Shown here piece after piece: positions 1 through 8,749 of a DNA stretch of 64,000 nt (within the stretch, counting starts at the first letter, position 1; each line of letters opens with the position of its first letter). The notes below the pieces were generated by a model, which did not search any database, was not told where the DNA came from, and saw only the letters and a list, made by a program, of their open reading frames with translations. Source of the DNA: Thermofilaceae archaeon (GTDB lineage Archaea; Thermoproteota; Thermoprotei; Thermofilales; Thermofilaceae); assembly GCA_025057995.1 (NCBI GenBank), contig JANXEW010000006.1, positions 26,343-90,342 on the forward strand, written 5' to 3'. Position numbers and translations under genes: made by a program.

Positions 1-625
1 CGTACGCAGCCGTATCCACTATGACTTCATCCGCTACAATTTCGGGGAAACTTTCGGCTACGTTAAAGAACGTTTGCCTGAAGAGACCGTCGCTCAACTT
101 GAGGATGTTAGCCTTGTGCACCGCCGTCACTCTCTTGTACCCACGTGCTTTAGCGTAGAAGAATGCCAACCTACTTATCCTCTCAGACCCTCTCCTACTT
201 ACGAACCTTAACGAAACCGCTATGTCTCCAAACATCCCCTCTACGCCGACGTACTCACCCTCCGTGTTCTCCCTGAATATGACGAAATCAAAGTCTTTCA
301 GAGAAACTCCCCGGAAGCTTTTGAAGGGCCTCACGTTCGCGTACAGGTCGAGCTCCCTTCTAATCAACACGTTCACGCTCTTGAAGCTGGGGTCGTGGGA
401 GGGCGTGTACAGGGGTCCTTTAATGATGGCGTCCAACCTCTTAGCCTCCTCAAAGAAACCCTCTTCGACGACTTTACCGGTCATCTCGTAAAACCGATAG
501 CCCGCCTCAAGCTCTACAAGTTCGACATCTAACTCCAAGTGAGGTAAGACTTCGAGAGCTGCTTCGATGATCTCGGGTCCCACCCCGTCGCCTTTCACGA
601 AACCTATTCTGTACCTTTTAGCCAT
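1..625 (-). CDS. Isocitrate dehydrogenase-like decarboxylating dehydrogenase (3' end outside window)
   Basis: This is the N-terminal 208 codons of an isocitrate/isopropylmalate/homoisocitrate dehydrogenase family enzyme, starting at the ATG at 625. It overlaps the 3' end of the upstream hydro-lyase gene by 22 nt. Residues 11-17 carry the KGDGVGPE family start, and the substrate loop reads KSVNVLIRRELDLYANVRP (82-100). Ser83 and Asn85 match the S-x-N pattern that reads the gamma-carboxylate in isocitrate dehydrogenases. Isopropylmalate and homoisocitrate dehydrogenases have other residues there. Read as isocitrate dehydrogenase, it would oxidise isocitrate to 2-oxoglutarate as the last step of the operon. 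The NAD versus NADP region is outside the window, and a leucine or lysine pathway role cannot be fully excluded. Confidence 0.85.
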   Translation of the reverse strand, partial: MAKRYRIGFVKGDGVGPEIIEAALEVLPHLELDVELVELEAGYRFYEMTGKVVEEGFFEEAKRLDAIIKGPLYTPSHDPSFKSVNVLIRRELDLYANVRPFKSFRGVSLKDFDFVIFRENTEGEYVGVEGMFGDIAVSLRFVSRRGSERISRLAFFYAKARGYKRVTAVHKANILKLSDGLFRQTFFNVAESFPEIVADEVIVDTAAY

Positions 626-1128
626 GGCGGCGCACCGTGGTTTTTAATGTACTCAACGATACCGCCCGCTTTAAGTATGGCCGTCACTTCGCTTGGAAGA
701 GCGTTCACCGTCTCCTCGACACCTTTAGTGACGTTTCTAACGACACCCCCCTCAGGATCCACTTCGACTGTGTCGCCTGTCTCGGACACGTCGGGCACCT
801 TCTGCGCGACCACGACCAGAAGCCCTACGTTTATCGCGTTCCGGAAAAAGATGTGAGAAAAGCTCTTCGCTACGACTGCGGAGACTCCGACCATTTTTAA
901 GAGCCTCGGAGCTTGTTCTCTACTAGATCCCTTGCCGAAGTTTCTCCCGGCAACTATTACATCCCCTTTTCTCACTTTCTTGTAGAAGTCGGGTATAACT
1001 TCTTCTAGAACATGGGGTACCATGGCGTCCAAGCTGTCTATCGCGCCGAACTTATACTTCCCCGAGATAATGTGATCCGTGCTAACGTTATCTTCCAACT
1101 TCCAACACTTGCCTCTTATCATGTCCAC
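604..1128 (-). CDS. Aconitase/isopropylmalate isomerase-type hydro-lyase, small (swivel) subunit
   Basis: This 174-residue protein is the swivelling domain of a two-subunit LeuC/LeuD-type hydro-lyase. The family core [14 protein letters not shown] is at about residues 62-75, followed by the [10 protein letters not shown] segment. The loop that selects the substrate sits after the DNVSTDHI segment. Here it reads KYKFGAI, unlike the YLVYT (isopropylmalate) and YLRTT (homoaconitate) loops I recall from Methanocaldococcus paralogues. Together with its neighbours, a Re-citrate-synthase-like protein and an isocitrate-type dehydrogenase, this favours citrate/isocitrate as substrate, though leucine biosynthesis remains possible. 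The start overlaps the end of the large-subunit gene by 10 nt, and the end overlaps the dehydrogenase, so the three are translationally coupled. Confidence 0.85.
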   Translation of the reverse strand: MDMIRGKCWKLEDNVSTDHIISGKYKFGAIDSLDAMVPHVLEEVIPDFYKKVRKGDVIVAGRNFGKGSSREQAPRLLKMVGVSAVVAKSFSHIFFRNAINVGLLVVVAQKVPDVSETGDTVEVDPEGGVVRNVTKGVEETVNALPSEVTAILKAGGIVEYIKNHGAPPWLKGTE

Positions 1129-2387
1129 CAGCCTCGAAGGTACTCGCGAGGGTCAGTCAAACTGCCTTTCAGAGCTGTTGCAGCAGCGGTAGCTGGTGAA
1201 GCTAAGTATACCTTGCTGTCCCTATGTCCCATCCTCCCTGGAAAGTTCCTGTTCGTCGTAGCTATAGCAACTTCCCCTTCCGCTAGTATACCCATGTGCC
1301 CCCCGACGCATGGACCGCAGGTAGGCGGTGCTATAATGCAACCGGCCTCAGCCAGGGTTCGAAGGTACCCCCTCTTCAACGCCTCCGTGTAAACTAGTCT
1401 GGAAGCAGGTGAGATGATGCACCTGACCCCTTTGCTAACCCTTCCTCCCCTAAGTATTCGAGCTGCAACCTCGATGTCTTCTAGCCTACCGTTAGTACAC
1501 GATCCTATGAACACTTGGTCCACTTCTTCGCCCTCAATTTCACTTACAGCCACGACGTTATCTACGTCGGGCGGTGCCGCAACAACGGGCTCCATGTCCC
1601 CGACTTCGAACACTATTTCATCAACGAATGGAGACTTTGACGGATTGTAGTCTATAAGCCTGTGCAACGTTAGACCTCTAGCTTTGATCCACTGCTCGGT
1701 CAACTCGTCGACAGGTATCACAGCTGACTCTGATCCCATCTCCACGCTCATGTTTGTTAACGTGAACCTAGAGTCCATCGAGAAGAACTTTAGCGTACTC
1801 CCGTGAAACTCGACGACCTTCCCCATCGTCCCATCAGTTCCAAGCTCGCCTATCACGTTTAGGATCACGTCTTTCGACATGACTCCGGGTTCAGGCCTCC
1901 CCGTCAAAGTCACTTTGACTGTCGGCGGGACTCTCACCCACTGCTTACCGTAGGCCATTGCTATAGCCGCGTCAGTGCTCCCCACTCCTAAAGCGTAAAC
2001 CCCTAACGCTCCAACGGTTGGAGTATGACTATCGGCTCCCATTACCACCATACCCGACCGGACGATGCCTTCATCGACTACCACTTGATGGCATATGCCG
2101 TTTCCAACATCGTATAATCGGATGCCGTGTTTTCTGCAGAACTCTCTCATCTTACCATGGACTGATGCGGCAGCCACGTGTGGGGCGGGCGCCAAATGGT
2201 CTATGAAGAAGTATGTCCTGCATGCTGCCTCCAACTTTTCCAAGCTTAACTCTCTCTCTACCACGTCGACGACTAAGGGAGCTGTTCCGTCGTGAGCGTA
2301 TACGACGTCTACGTCTACGACGACGACTTCGCCCGGAGAAACTTCCCTCCCGACGACGCTGGACAAGAGCTCATCGATAAACCCCAA
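1119..2387 (-). CDS. Aconitase/isopropylmalate isomerase-type hydro-lyase, large [4Fe-4S] subunit
   Basis: This 422-residue large subunit has the length usual for archaeal LeuC/homoaconitase large subunits. The iron-sulfur ligands are visible: one cysteine in GSCTNGR (about residue 298) and two in the PTCGPCVGG segment (about 358 and 361). The GADSHTPTVGALG motif near residue 118 belongs to the active site. With the small subunit downstream it would interconvert a hydroxy-tricarboxylic acid by dehydration and rehydration. It lies 35 nt downstream of the Re-citrate-synthase-like gene, in one operon. Standard annotation would call it LeuC. The genomic setting argues for citrate to isocitrate instead. 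The substrate itself is not visible in this subunit. Confidence 0.9.
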   Translation of the reverse strand: MGFIDELLSSVVGREVSPGEVVVVDVDVVYAHDGTAPLVVDVVERELSLEKLEAACRTYFFIDHLAPAPHVAAASVHGKMREFCRKHGIRLYDVGNGICHQVVVDEGIVRSGMVVMGADSHTPTVGALGVYALGVGSTDAAIAMAYGKQWVRVPPTVKVTLTGRPEPGVMSKDVILNVIGELGTDGTMGKVVEFHGSTLKFFSMDSRFTLTNMSVEMGSESAVIPVDELTEQWIKARGLTLHRLIDYNPSKSPFVDEIVFEVGDMEPVVAAPPDVDNVVAVSEIEGEEVDQVFIGSCTNGRLEDIEVAARILRGGRVSKGVRCIISPASRLVYTEALKRGYLRTLAEAGCIIAPPTCGPCVGGHMGILAEGEVAIATTNRNFPGRMGHRDSKVYLASPATAAATALKGSLTDPREYLRGWWT

Positions 2388-2422
2388 GGGCCCACACCGG
2401 TTTGCCCAAAGCTTCTCCTACG

Positions 2423-3769
2423 TCAGTGTTTAAATAGTTCTGGGAAGTATTTCCGAACAAACTCGGCGGTCTCCTCGTCTGTTAAAGGCTCGGTCCTTCC
2501 TGTTTTATCAAAATGTTCAACTATCTCCCTGTACACTGCTGTGAGTCTCTCATCGTCTTTGCTTACATCGCGACCGAGGTGGTTCCTCATCCAAAGGATG
2601 ATAGCCGACCTCCCCGCGTAGGGCGTGACGGCTATAGAGTACGGTTTACCTAGAACCTTCATAGGGTCGAAAGGAAGGTAGACCTCTGGGTTCTTCATTA
2701 TTCCGTCAGCGTGTATCCCCGCCTTAGTTTTAAAGGCGTTTCTTCCTATAATCGGGTAGTGTTCCGCGACCCTGTAGCCCATTTTCTCAAAGACCTCTGG
2801 GATTCTAGGAAGGGTTTTCAAGTTTATATCACTTGAGTTCTTCATACCGACGTAGTGTACAGCCATTACCTCAAGGGGGCAGTTGCCAGCTCTCTCCCCG
2901 ATGCCAAGAAGGGTACAGTTAGCCGAAGCCGCCCCGTAGAACCACGCTGCCAGATGGTTAGCCACGACTAGACCAAAGTCGTTGTGCCCATGAAACTCCA
3001 TGTGCTCCTGTTTGACTCCAGCTGCTCTCAGGGCCTTGATGATCGCCGGCACACCCCTGGGTAGCGGAGCCTCGTGGAAAGGTAACCCGACGCCAAGCGT
3101 ATCACATATCTTCAGTTTCACTGGGACACTGTACTTCTCGCTTAAGTCCAAGAGTTTTCTAACGAACGGTACTACGAGACCGTAGAGGTCAGCTCTAGTG
3201 ATGTCTTCGAGAGACGCTTTAACGGCTACCCCGTGGCTGAGTGCTAGCTCGATTACTTCGAGGTACCTTCTTACAGCCTCCTCCCTAGTAGAGTTGAACT
3301 TGTGTGTTATATGGTAATCGGATATGGACGTAAGTACGACCGCCTCCTCTAGGCGGGAGTCGAGAACCAGTTGTAGATCGGATCTAGTAGCTCTTATCCA
3401 CCCTACAACTTCAGGGAACTCGTAGCCGTAGCTAAGCAACCTTTTAACGACCTCTCTATCCCTGCTAGTGTAGAGGAAGACTTCGGTACTCTTTACCGCC
3501 CCACCTAAGTCGGCAAGGAGCTGGAATATTTCCTCACACTCGTTGACTGTGAAAACCCTCCAGCCTTGTTGTCCGTCGCGAAGCGTCGTATCCGTAATAT
3601 ATATTTTACTCAAATTCTCAGCGACTTCACGATCGTTGATGCTACCTACACGCGGGACGTCGACAAAAGGGTACACGTCTCTGAAGAACACGTGACCTTT
3701 ATCGTCCATGTGATCAGGCATAGCCCATCCTAGGGTTGTGCTTTTAAAGTTTATACCAAGTCGACCCAC
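2423..3769 (-). CDS. Re-citrate synthase-like DRE-TIM metallolyase
   Basis: This 448-residue member of the isopropylmalate/homocitrate synthase superfamily would condense acetyl-CoA with a 2-oxo acid. The catalytic ITDTTLRDGQQ is at residues 58-68, and the metal-binding EFHGHNDFG motif is near 260. Several features match the Re-type citrate synthase subfamily as I remember it (anaerobes such as Clostridium kluyveri), not LeuA or NifV: an N-terminal extension with VFFRDVYPFVDVPRV, the SEFF-like segment TEVFLYTSRDRE, GWIRA, TSISDYH, LEDITRADLYG, and GIGERAGNCPLE. The first gene of the operon, it would make citrate from oxaloacetate for the hydro-lyase and dehydrogenase that follow, providing 2-oxoglutarate for glutamate in an anaerobe. 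Homocitrate or isopropylmalate synthesis is the alternative. Confidence 0.75.
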   Translation of the reverse strand: MGRLGINFKSTTLGWAMPDHMDDKGHVFFRDVYPFVDVPRVGSINDREVAENLSKIYITDTTLRDGQQGWRVFTVNECEEIFQLLADLGGAVKSTEVFLYTSRDREVVKRLLSYGYEFPEVVGWIRATRSDLQLVLDSRLEEAVVLTSISDYHITHKFNSTREEAVRRYLEVIELALSHGVAVKASLEDITRADLYGLVVPFVRKLLDLSEKYSVPVKLKICDTLGVGLPFHEAPLPRGVPAIIKALRAAGVKQEHMEFHGHNDFGLVVANHLAAWFYGAASANCTLLGIGERAGNCPLEVMAVHYVGMKNSSDINLKTLPRIPEVFEKMGYRVAEHYPIIGRNAFKTKAGIHADGIMKNPEVYLPFDPMKVLGKPYSIAVTPYAGRSAIILWMRNHLGRDVSKDDERLTAVYREIVEHFDKTGRTEPLTDEETAEFVRKYFPELFKH

Positions 3770-3806
3770 TTTTTCTGAATAGGGTTAACTCCAACGGCCT
3801 CTGAAG

Positions 3807-3822
3807 CGAAGTTTTAAAAACT
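3807..3822 (-). promoter_or_regulatory. Candidate TATA box of the citrate-to-2-oxoglutarate operon
   Basis: The A/T run gttttaaaaact (3809-3820) lies about 45 nt upstream of the ATG at 3769 on the minus strand. If it is the TATA box, transcription would begin roughly 20 nt before the start codon. It is assigned only by position and composition. Confidence 0.35.
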
Positions 3823-3850
3823 CTTTAGACCCGTGGGTTTAAGAGAAAGC

Positions 3851-3860
3851 ATTATTAATT
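3851..3860 (+). promoter_or_regulatory. TATA box of the TldD/TldE operon
   Basis: The sequence attattaatt is centred about 26 nt before the ATG at 3881. This is the spacing expected for an archaeal TATA box driving a leaderless transcript. There is no Shine-Dalgarno-like sequence before the start, which fits. Confidence 0.5.
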
Positions 3861-3880
3861 GGGTACATTAAAGTGCGTCG

Positions 3881-5272
3881 ATGAGAGAAGACTTAGCTCA
3901 ACACCTTCTAGCTGAAGCTTCCAAACTAGGTGCTTCTTTCGCTGAAGTAAGGTTTGAAGATACTACGAGGGAGCTTATCAATTACGTCAACGGCAGGGTC
4001 GTCGCGCTCGGTTATACGAGGTCCAAGGGAGCTGGGATAAGGGTACTCTACGAAGGCGCACTAGGTTTCTCTTCTACGGGAGACCTCACGAGAGAGGGGT
4101 TGCTTTCAGCTTTAAAGGAAGCGTTTAGAGCGGCTAAATCTCTAGCCCCGGGCGATCGTAAGTTTTGTCCGCCCGAGCTACGGAGCAAAGTCTTCAGGAT
4201 TGATGGAGTTAAAAACCATCCCTCTTCAGCTTCCCTCGAGGAGAAGCTAGATCTCGTGAAAAGGGCTTACAGCGTAGCGAAAGAGGGGGGAGCGGCTTCC
4301 GCTACGGCTAGATACGGTGCCCATCACGGTACGGTAGAGGTTTACACGAGCGACGGGGTTTCGGTGTCCGTCGATAGGCTCGTAGTAGGGGTTTCGACTT
4401 CTATCGTATTGAGAGAAGCCGGTCGAGTGGGCGACGGTTTCGAGACCTTTGGAGCGAGTAGAGGGCTTGAGGTATTCACGGGCGAAAACTCCCCCGAGTC
4501 GGTGGCTCAGAGGGCCCTCTCCCACGCTAGGGACTCTCTGCGAGCTTCTAGGCCGCCCGCCGGTAACTTGGTCGTGATCACGAGACCGGATTTGACCGGC
4601 GTCTTCGCGCATGAGAGCTTCGGTCACCTCACCGAAGGTGACTTTGTCGCAGCGGGCACCAGCCCTCTCACTGGGAGACTTGGAGAGCTTATTGCTAGCG
4701 AGGTGGTTACGATCGTCGACTCGGGCTTCGACGAAAGGGGAGGCTACCTTCTGCTCGCCGACGATGAAGGTGTTCCAACCAAACGTACGGTTCTAGTGGA
4801 GAAGGGTGTGCTTAAGAGCTACCTGCAAAGCCGTGAGAGCTCGGCTCTCCTCTCGATGGAACCTACTGGAAACGGTAGGGCTCAAAGCTTTGAACACGAG
4901 GTTATCGTCAGGATGAGGAACACTTTCTTCGAAGCCGGAGACTGGGGCGAGGAGGAGATCATAGAGGACACAAGGCGAGGGTTGCTCCTCGACAAACCGG
5001 CGGGCGGGCAAGTGGAGGAGGATGGGACTTTCACGTTCAACGCTAGAATAGGATACGTTGTGGAGGGGGGCGAGCTGAAGGAGCCTGTGAAGGACGTCGT
5101 GTTAGCTGGAAACATCCTCGAAATGCTCAAACACGTGGACGCAGCTACGGAGAAGGTGGTTATATCCACAAGCCCGTTCGGAGGGTGTGGGAAGATGGGT
5201 CAAATGGTTCACGTGGGGGACGGGGGTCCGACGCTTAGAACAATGCTGCTCGTAGGAGGTGAGAAGAAGTGA
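3881..5272 (+). CDS. tldD: TldD-family metalloprotease
   Basis: This 463-residue protein has the TldD zinc motif HESFGHLTEGD (HExxxH, about residue 247) and the glycine-rich C-terminal segment GGCGKMGQMVHVGDGGPT, close to the end of characterised TldD proteins. TldD and TldE form a heteromer in which TldD carries the metal. The complex degrades unfolded peptides and trims leader peptides from some modified peptides. Nothing in the neighbourhood (no precursor peptide or cyclodehydratase) points to peptide maturation here, so general intracellular proteolysis is the likeliest role. It overlaps the partner gene by 4 nt (GTGA) and is probably transcribed as a leaderless mRNA. Confidence 0.9.
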   Translation: MREDLAQHLLAEASKLGASFAEVRFEDTTRELINYVNGRVVALGYTRSKGAGIRVLYEGALGFSSTGDLTREGLLSALKEAFRAAKSLAPGDRKFCPPELRSKVFRIDGVKNHPSSASLEEKLDLVKRAYSVAKEGGAASATARYGAHHGTVEVYTSDGVSVSVDRLVVGVSTSIVLREAGRVGDGFETFGASRGLEVFTGENSPESVAQRALSHARDSLRASRPPAGNLVVITRPDLTGVFAHESFGHLTEGDFVAAGTSPLTGRLGELIASEVVTIVDSGFDERGGYLLLADDEGVPTKRTVLVEKGVLKSYLQSRESSALLSMEPTGNGRAQSFEHEVIVRMRNTFFEAGDWGEEEIIEDTRRGLLLDKPAGGQVEEDGTFTFNARIGYVVEGGELKEPVKDVVLAGNILEMLKHVDAATEKVVISTSPFGGCGKMGQMVHVGDGGPTLRTMLLVGGEKK

Positions 5273-6579
5273 GCGATCTGTTATCGTTAGCGTCGTGGGG
5301 CGTTAAGAGGGCGCTCGAGCTTGGAGCTGACGAGGCTGAAGTCTTCGTCTCCGTCTCAACTAGTAGGGACGTCTCCTCGGAGGGGGTCAGGCTCAAGGCG
5401 ACGGTCTCAACCAGTCAAGCCGTTCAAGTGAGAGTTGCTAAAGGCAAGAGGGTAGCTTCTTCTCTCGCAACATCCTACAGTAGAGAGGTGGTGGAGGAGG
5501 TCGTAGCTAGAGCGGTTGAAATGGCTTTAAAGTCTGAGGAAGACCCTCACTGGTCGGGTCTGCCGGATCCGCAACATCCAAGGCATGGGTGGACTGGCTT
5601 CGACGAAGGTGTTGCTACCGTAGACGTGGAATGGCTGGCTGGGCTGGCTAGGGAGATTATAAGTGAAGCGAAGAGCGACCCGAGGTTAACAGTCTCAGGC
5701 GTGAACGTTGGGGCTGCCTACAGTAGGGTCGCTTTAGCCAACTCGAGGGGTGTATCCGTTGAGGAGAAGGGTACGAGGTTCGGTCTAGGCGTAATGTTGA
5801 AGTCGGGTGAAGGCACAGGTGGGTCGTGGGCTAGCTCGCGCTCGCTCTTCAGGGACTATTACGAAGTTCTCGACACAGCAGCCCGTCAAGCCATCGACTC
5901 CTCTAAAGCCGTCAAACTAGGGGAGACCTTTAAGGGCGCCGTCTTGTTCAGAGCTAGACCTTTAGCTCAGCTCCTCGCAAACCTTCTAGTTCCAGCTGTC
6001 AACGCGATGAACGTGTTGGAGGGGTTCAGCCCTCTAGCGGGAAAGTTGGGTGAGAAGGTCTTAGGAAACTTAACTCTAATCGACGACGGAACAATGCCGG
6101 GCGGGTTAGCGACAAGCTTCTTTGACGGAGAGGGGGTAGCTAGGAGGGGTACGGTCTTGGTGGAGAAGGGCGTACTGAAAAACTACCTTCACAACACTTA
6201 CACCGCGAGGAGGATGGGTGTGGAGAGTACGGGTAACGCGGCCAGGGGGATGGGAGCGATAGCAGTCGCTCCCTCGAACTTGATCCTTACCGGGGGAGGG
6301 TGGACTGAAGGGGAATTGGAGCGGGAAGCTAAGGTGGTAGCTGATGGACACCTCCTTAGCGTCCACACCGTCAACCCTGTAACCGGCAACTTCAGCGTAG
6401 TCGTGTCAAACCCGTACCAAGTTAAAGGAGGGGATGCCGTGCCCGTCAAGCCCTTAGCCGTGAGCGGCAACATTTACGAAGTAGCTGCGCTCGTGAAACC
6501 AGCGAGGCGCGTTAAAACCACTTACACGAACATTTACGCTCCAGACACGTTGATCGACGGATTGACGATCTCCGGTTGA
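5269..6579 (+). CDS. tldE: TldE/PmbA-family protein, partner of TldD
   Basis: This 436-residue PmbA/TldE homologue starts with GTG at 5269 inside the TldD stop region. The family's zinc HExxxH motif is absent, as expected for TldE: the corresponding stretch reads LVPAVNAMNVLEGFSPLAGKL. Conserved features include LTLIDDGTMPGG, the GEGVARRGTVLVEKGVLKNYLH segment, which is shared with TldD, and the STGNAARG stretch. It is the non-metal subunit of the TldD/TldE complex. The 4-nt overlap implies translational coupling and equal production of the two subunits. Confidence 0.9.
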   Translation: MSDLLSLASWGVKRALELGADEAEVFVSVSTSRDVSSEGVRLKATVSTSQAVQVRVAKGKRVASSLATSYSREVVEEVVARAVEMALKSEEDPHWSGLPDPQHPRHGWTGFDEGVATVDVEWLAGLAREIISEAKSDPRLTVSGVNVGAAYSRVALANSRGVSVEEKGTRFGLGVMLKSGEGTGGSWASSRSLFRDYYEVLDTAARQAIDSSKAVKLGETFKGAVLFRARPLAQLLANLLVPAVNAMNVLEGFSPLAGKLGEKVLGNLTLIDDGTMPGGLATSFFDGEGVARRGTVLVEKGVLKNYLHNTYTARRMGVESTGNAARGMGAIAVAPSNLILTGGGWTEGELEREAKVVADGHLLSVHTVNPVTGNFSVVVSNPYQVKGGDAVPVKPLAVSGNIYEVAALVKPARRVKTTYTNIYAPDTLIDGLTISG

Positions 6580-6584
6580 AGACT

Positions 6585-7886
6585 CTAACCGGGTTTTAGG
6601 AATCTGAATAAACCTTTTTTAACTGAGTTTACGTAGAACAGGTACCAGGCTACACCCGCTAGGGTGATTGCAGCTCCAAAGATCTGGGCTCTCCTCTCTA
6701 CACTTAACGCTAACAAGAGGCTCATCGACATCCCCAGTATACAGTGTAAAGGTCTGCTAGGTGTTTTGAACGGTGCTTCAACTCTCCTCCGGTACAACTG
6801 GAAAGCAGCGATGTTCGTGAACACGTGGGACATGAGGATGAGGAAGCTGGTGCTCATAGCCAAGCCCGTGATATCGATCGTCAAGACGAGAACCAGCATT
6901 ACAACGGACGATAGAGCTACAGCGTAGAAAGGTGTTTTGAACCTCTCGTGTACTCGAGCGAGGAATGTCGGGATTTCCCCGTTTCTCGCCATCGCGAAGA
7001 AGACCCTTGATTGTCCCATAACAGAGGTTAAGACGACGCTGAGGGTAGCTAAGAGACCGCCGACGCCAACTACCCAAGGTATACCCAGCTGTCTAGCAAC
7101 AGTCTCTAAAGGCGCTTTGCTCTCAGAAAGTTTAACCCAACCGGAAACCCCAACTGCAGTGTACGTCACCAGTAGGTAGATGAGAGCGGAAATCCAGAGG
7201 GCGAAGAGGATGGCCTTCGGTAGATTCTTTTCAGGGTCCTTGACTTCTTCAGCTAGTGCGCTCACTCGTGGAAAGCCGATGTAAGCGAAGTAGAAGAGGG
7301 CTGTAGCTTCAAGTACTCTCGTAAAACCGTGGGGGACGAAGGGGGTAAAGTTGCTGAATTCTACTCTCCACAAGCCTACCCCTACGAGGAAAAGGAGAAC
7401 TGCGGTCTTAGCCACAACTAGAACGTTGTTGACTCCGGCTGAGAGCCTTGTGCCTAAGGCGTTGACCACTGAGACGGCTATCACCAGCATGGCTGCTGCA
7501 GCCTTGTAGTCCACTACTGGGACTAGAGCTGAGAGGTAGTAGCCGAACCCTTGGCTTGCTGTAGCGCTGAGAATGATGTTTCCGGCAACCCACATCCACC
7601 CCATCAGAAACCCTACGATGGGGTGAATGAGCGCGCGCCCGTACTCGTACACACCACCTGCTTTAGGCAGAGCTGAGGCAAGCTCGGCGAAGCTCAACGC
7701 TGTAAACGTGGCGCTCAGACAGGAGATGAGTACAGCTAGGAGGACCGCGGGACCAGCTAACCCTGCGGCTATTCCGATAAGAACGAAGATGCCGGCTCCG
7801 ATGATCGCCCCTAACCCTATGGAGAGGGAGTCCAAGAGTCCGAGCTGCCGCTTCAAACTGGCGGCGCGCAGATCGCCTTCTCGCAC
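6585..7886 (-). CDS. APC-family amino acid permease
   Basis: This 433-residue integral membrane protein has about twelve hydrophobic segments. The first helix has the APC-family sequence GLGAIIGAGIFVLIG, the broken helix that binds the amino acid backbone, followed by the SFAELASALPKAGGVYEYGRA loop near residues 65-85. It would import an amino acid, or exchange one, using an ion gradient. The substrate is not readable. It is convergent with the TldE gene (5 nt apart) and divergent from the GH16-like gene, so it stands alone. The TldD/TldE neighbours, which yield small peptides, may be coincidental. Confidence 0.9.
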   Translation of the reverse strand: MREGDLRAASLKRQLGLLDSLSIGLGAIIGAGIFVLIGIAAGLAGPAVLLAVLISCLSATFTALSFAELASALPKAGGVYEYGRALIHPIVGFLMGWMWVAGNIILSATASQGFGYYLSALVPVVDYKAAAAMLVIAVSVVNALGTRLSAGVNNVLVVAKTAVLLFLVGVGLWRVEFSNFTPFVPHGFTRVLEATALFYFAYIGFPRVSALAEEVKDPEKNLPKAILFALWISALIYLLVTYTAVGVSGWVKLSESKAPLETVARQLGIPWVVGVGGLLATLSVVLTSVMGQSRVFFAMARNGEIPTFLARVHERFKTPFYAVALSSVVMLVLVLTIDITGLAMSTSFLILMSHVFTNIAAFQLYRRRVEAPFKTPSRPLHCILGMSMSLLLALSVERRAQIFGAAITLAGVAWYLFYVNSVKKGLFRFLKPG

Positions 7887-7993
7887 GAGAAGCCCTCCAC
7901 CGGCTCCTTAATCGCTTTTCGCTTTAAGCGACCGGAATAGAAGTTAAAGTTTATAGGATACGCTTTAATAAAACCTTAAGCGAGTTTCCGTTA

Positions 7994-8749
7994 ATGGCTT
8001 CGAAAGATGAGCTTAGGAGACGAGTGACTGAGTCCGGCCAACTCTACGATGACTTTGTCGAGATGTCGCCTTACTGGGACTACAGGCGTGACAACTATGC
8101 AGGTTTTGAACATGGGGAGAGCGTGATCAAGTTGTGGACGGGACCTACAGAGGCTTTATACTACTCAAACGCCGAGCTTTCAGACGGACTGTTTGACGAT
8201 CTTCCGTGGTTTAGAAAAACTTTTGAAACTAAGTTGAAGCTTTCGGCATCCCATTTCGGTTCAGCTGGCTGGGGCTTTTGGAACCACTCGATGGTGTTCG
8301 ACCTCAGTATGCCGATCTGGTTCATACACTTGAGGAGCAGAGGACCTTACATGTTGAACGGTTTCTACGCCCAGGTTGGGAACCACCTTTACCCCATCAA
8401 GCTCTACAAGGGTTCTCTCACGTTGTTGAGCGTTCTCACCAAGTTAACGGGTGGAAGGCTAGGCGTTGTAATCCACTCGGGTAAACCCGCTATGCAACAC
8501 CTCAACTTGACGCAGTGGCACACGTACAAGATCGAGTGGAGTGAGAAGCAAGTGCGATTCTACATAGATGACCAGAATGTCGCCAACCTACCTGTTACGA
8601 GTCAAGAGAGTAGAGCTAGAGCCGACTTCTGGATCGATAACGCTGTTTTTGGTTACAGGAGGAGCGACGCAGGTCGAGTCTACAGGCACTTGACGCAAGA
8701 GAATAGGACTAGGACATACCTCGAAATCGATTACGTAAGAGTATTTTAA
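7994..8749 (+). CDS. GH16/concanavalin-like beta-sandwich protein, apparently without catalytic motif
   Basis: This 251-residue protein has the C-terminal strand pattern of the GH16/LamG jelly-roll fold: WHTYKIEWSEKQVRFYIDDQ (about 174-193) closely resembles the GH16 segment that contains the drug-like W-T-x-D-x-I-x-F/W-Y-V-D motif, and the protein ends EIDYVRVF as GH16 enzymes do. I do not see the catalytic E-[ILV]-D-[IVAF]-x(0,1)-E motif, and there is no signal peptide. It may therefore be an intracellular carbohydrate-binding protein or a very divergent glycosidase. The AT-rich tract downstream probably terminates it. It stands between an APC permease and a ferritin-like gene, with no obvious functional partner. 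Confidence 0.6.
   Translation: MASKDELRRRVTESGQLYDDFVEMSPYWDYRRDNYAGFEHGESVIKLWTGPTEALYYSNAELSDGLFDDLPWFRKTFETKLKLSASHFGSAGWGFWNHSMVFDLSMPIWFIHLRSRGPYMLNGFYAQVGNHLYPIKLYKGSLTLLSVLTKLTGGRLGVVIHSGKPAMQHLNLTQWHTYKIEWSEKQVRFYIDDQNVANLPVTSQESRARADFWIDNAVFGYRRSDAGRVYRHLTQENRTRTYLEIDYVRVF

Noticed and set aside
1012..1392. 126-codon open frame on the plus strand
   Set aside because: Antisense to the hydro-lyase large subunit; shadow of a GC-rich reverse frame.
604..3769. Annotation of the first operon as leucine biosynthesis (leuA, leuC, leuD, leuB)
   Set aside because: The synthase has the distinctive segments of the Re-citrate group, the dehydrogenase loop has Ser-x-Asn as in isocitrate dehydrogenase, and the small-subunit loop is not isopropylmalate-like. 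I kept leucine or lysine roles as alternatives.
7408..7599. 63-codon open frame within the APC permease gene
   Set aside because: Same strand, other frame, inside a gene with clear membrane-protein coding pattern.
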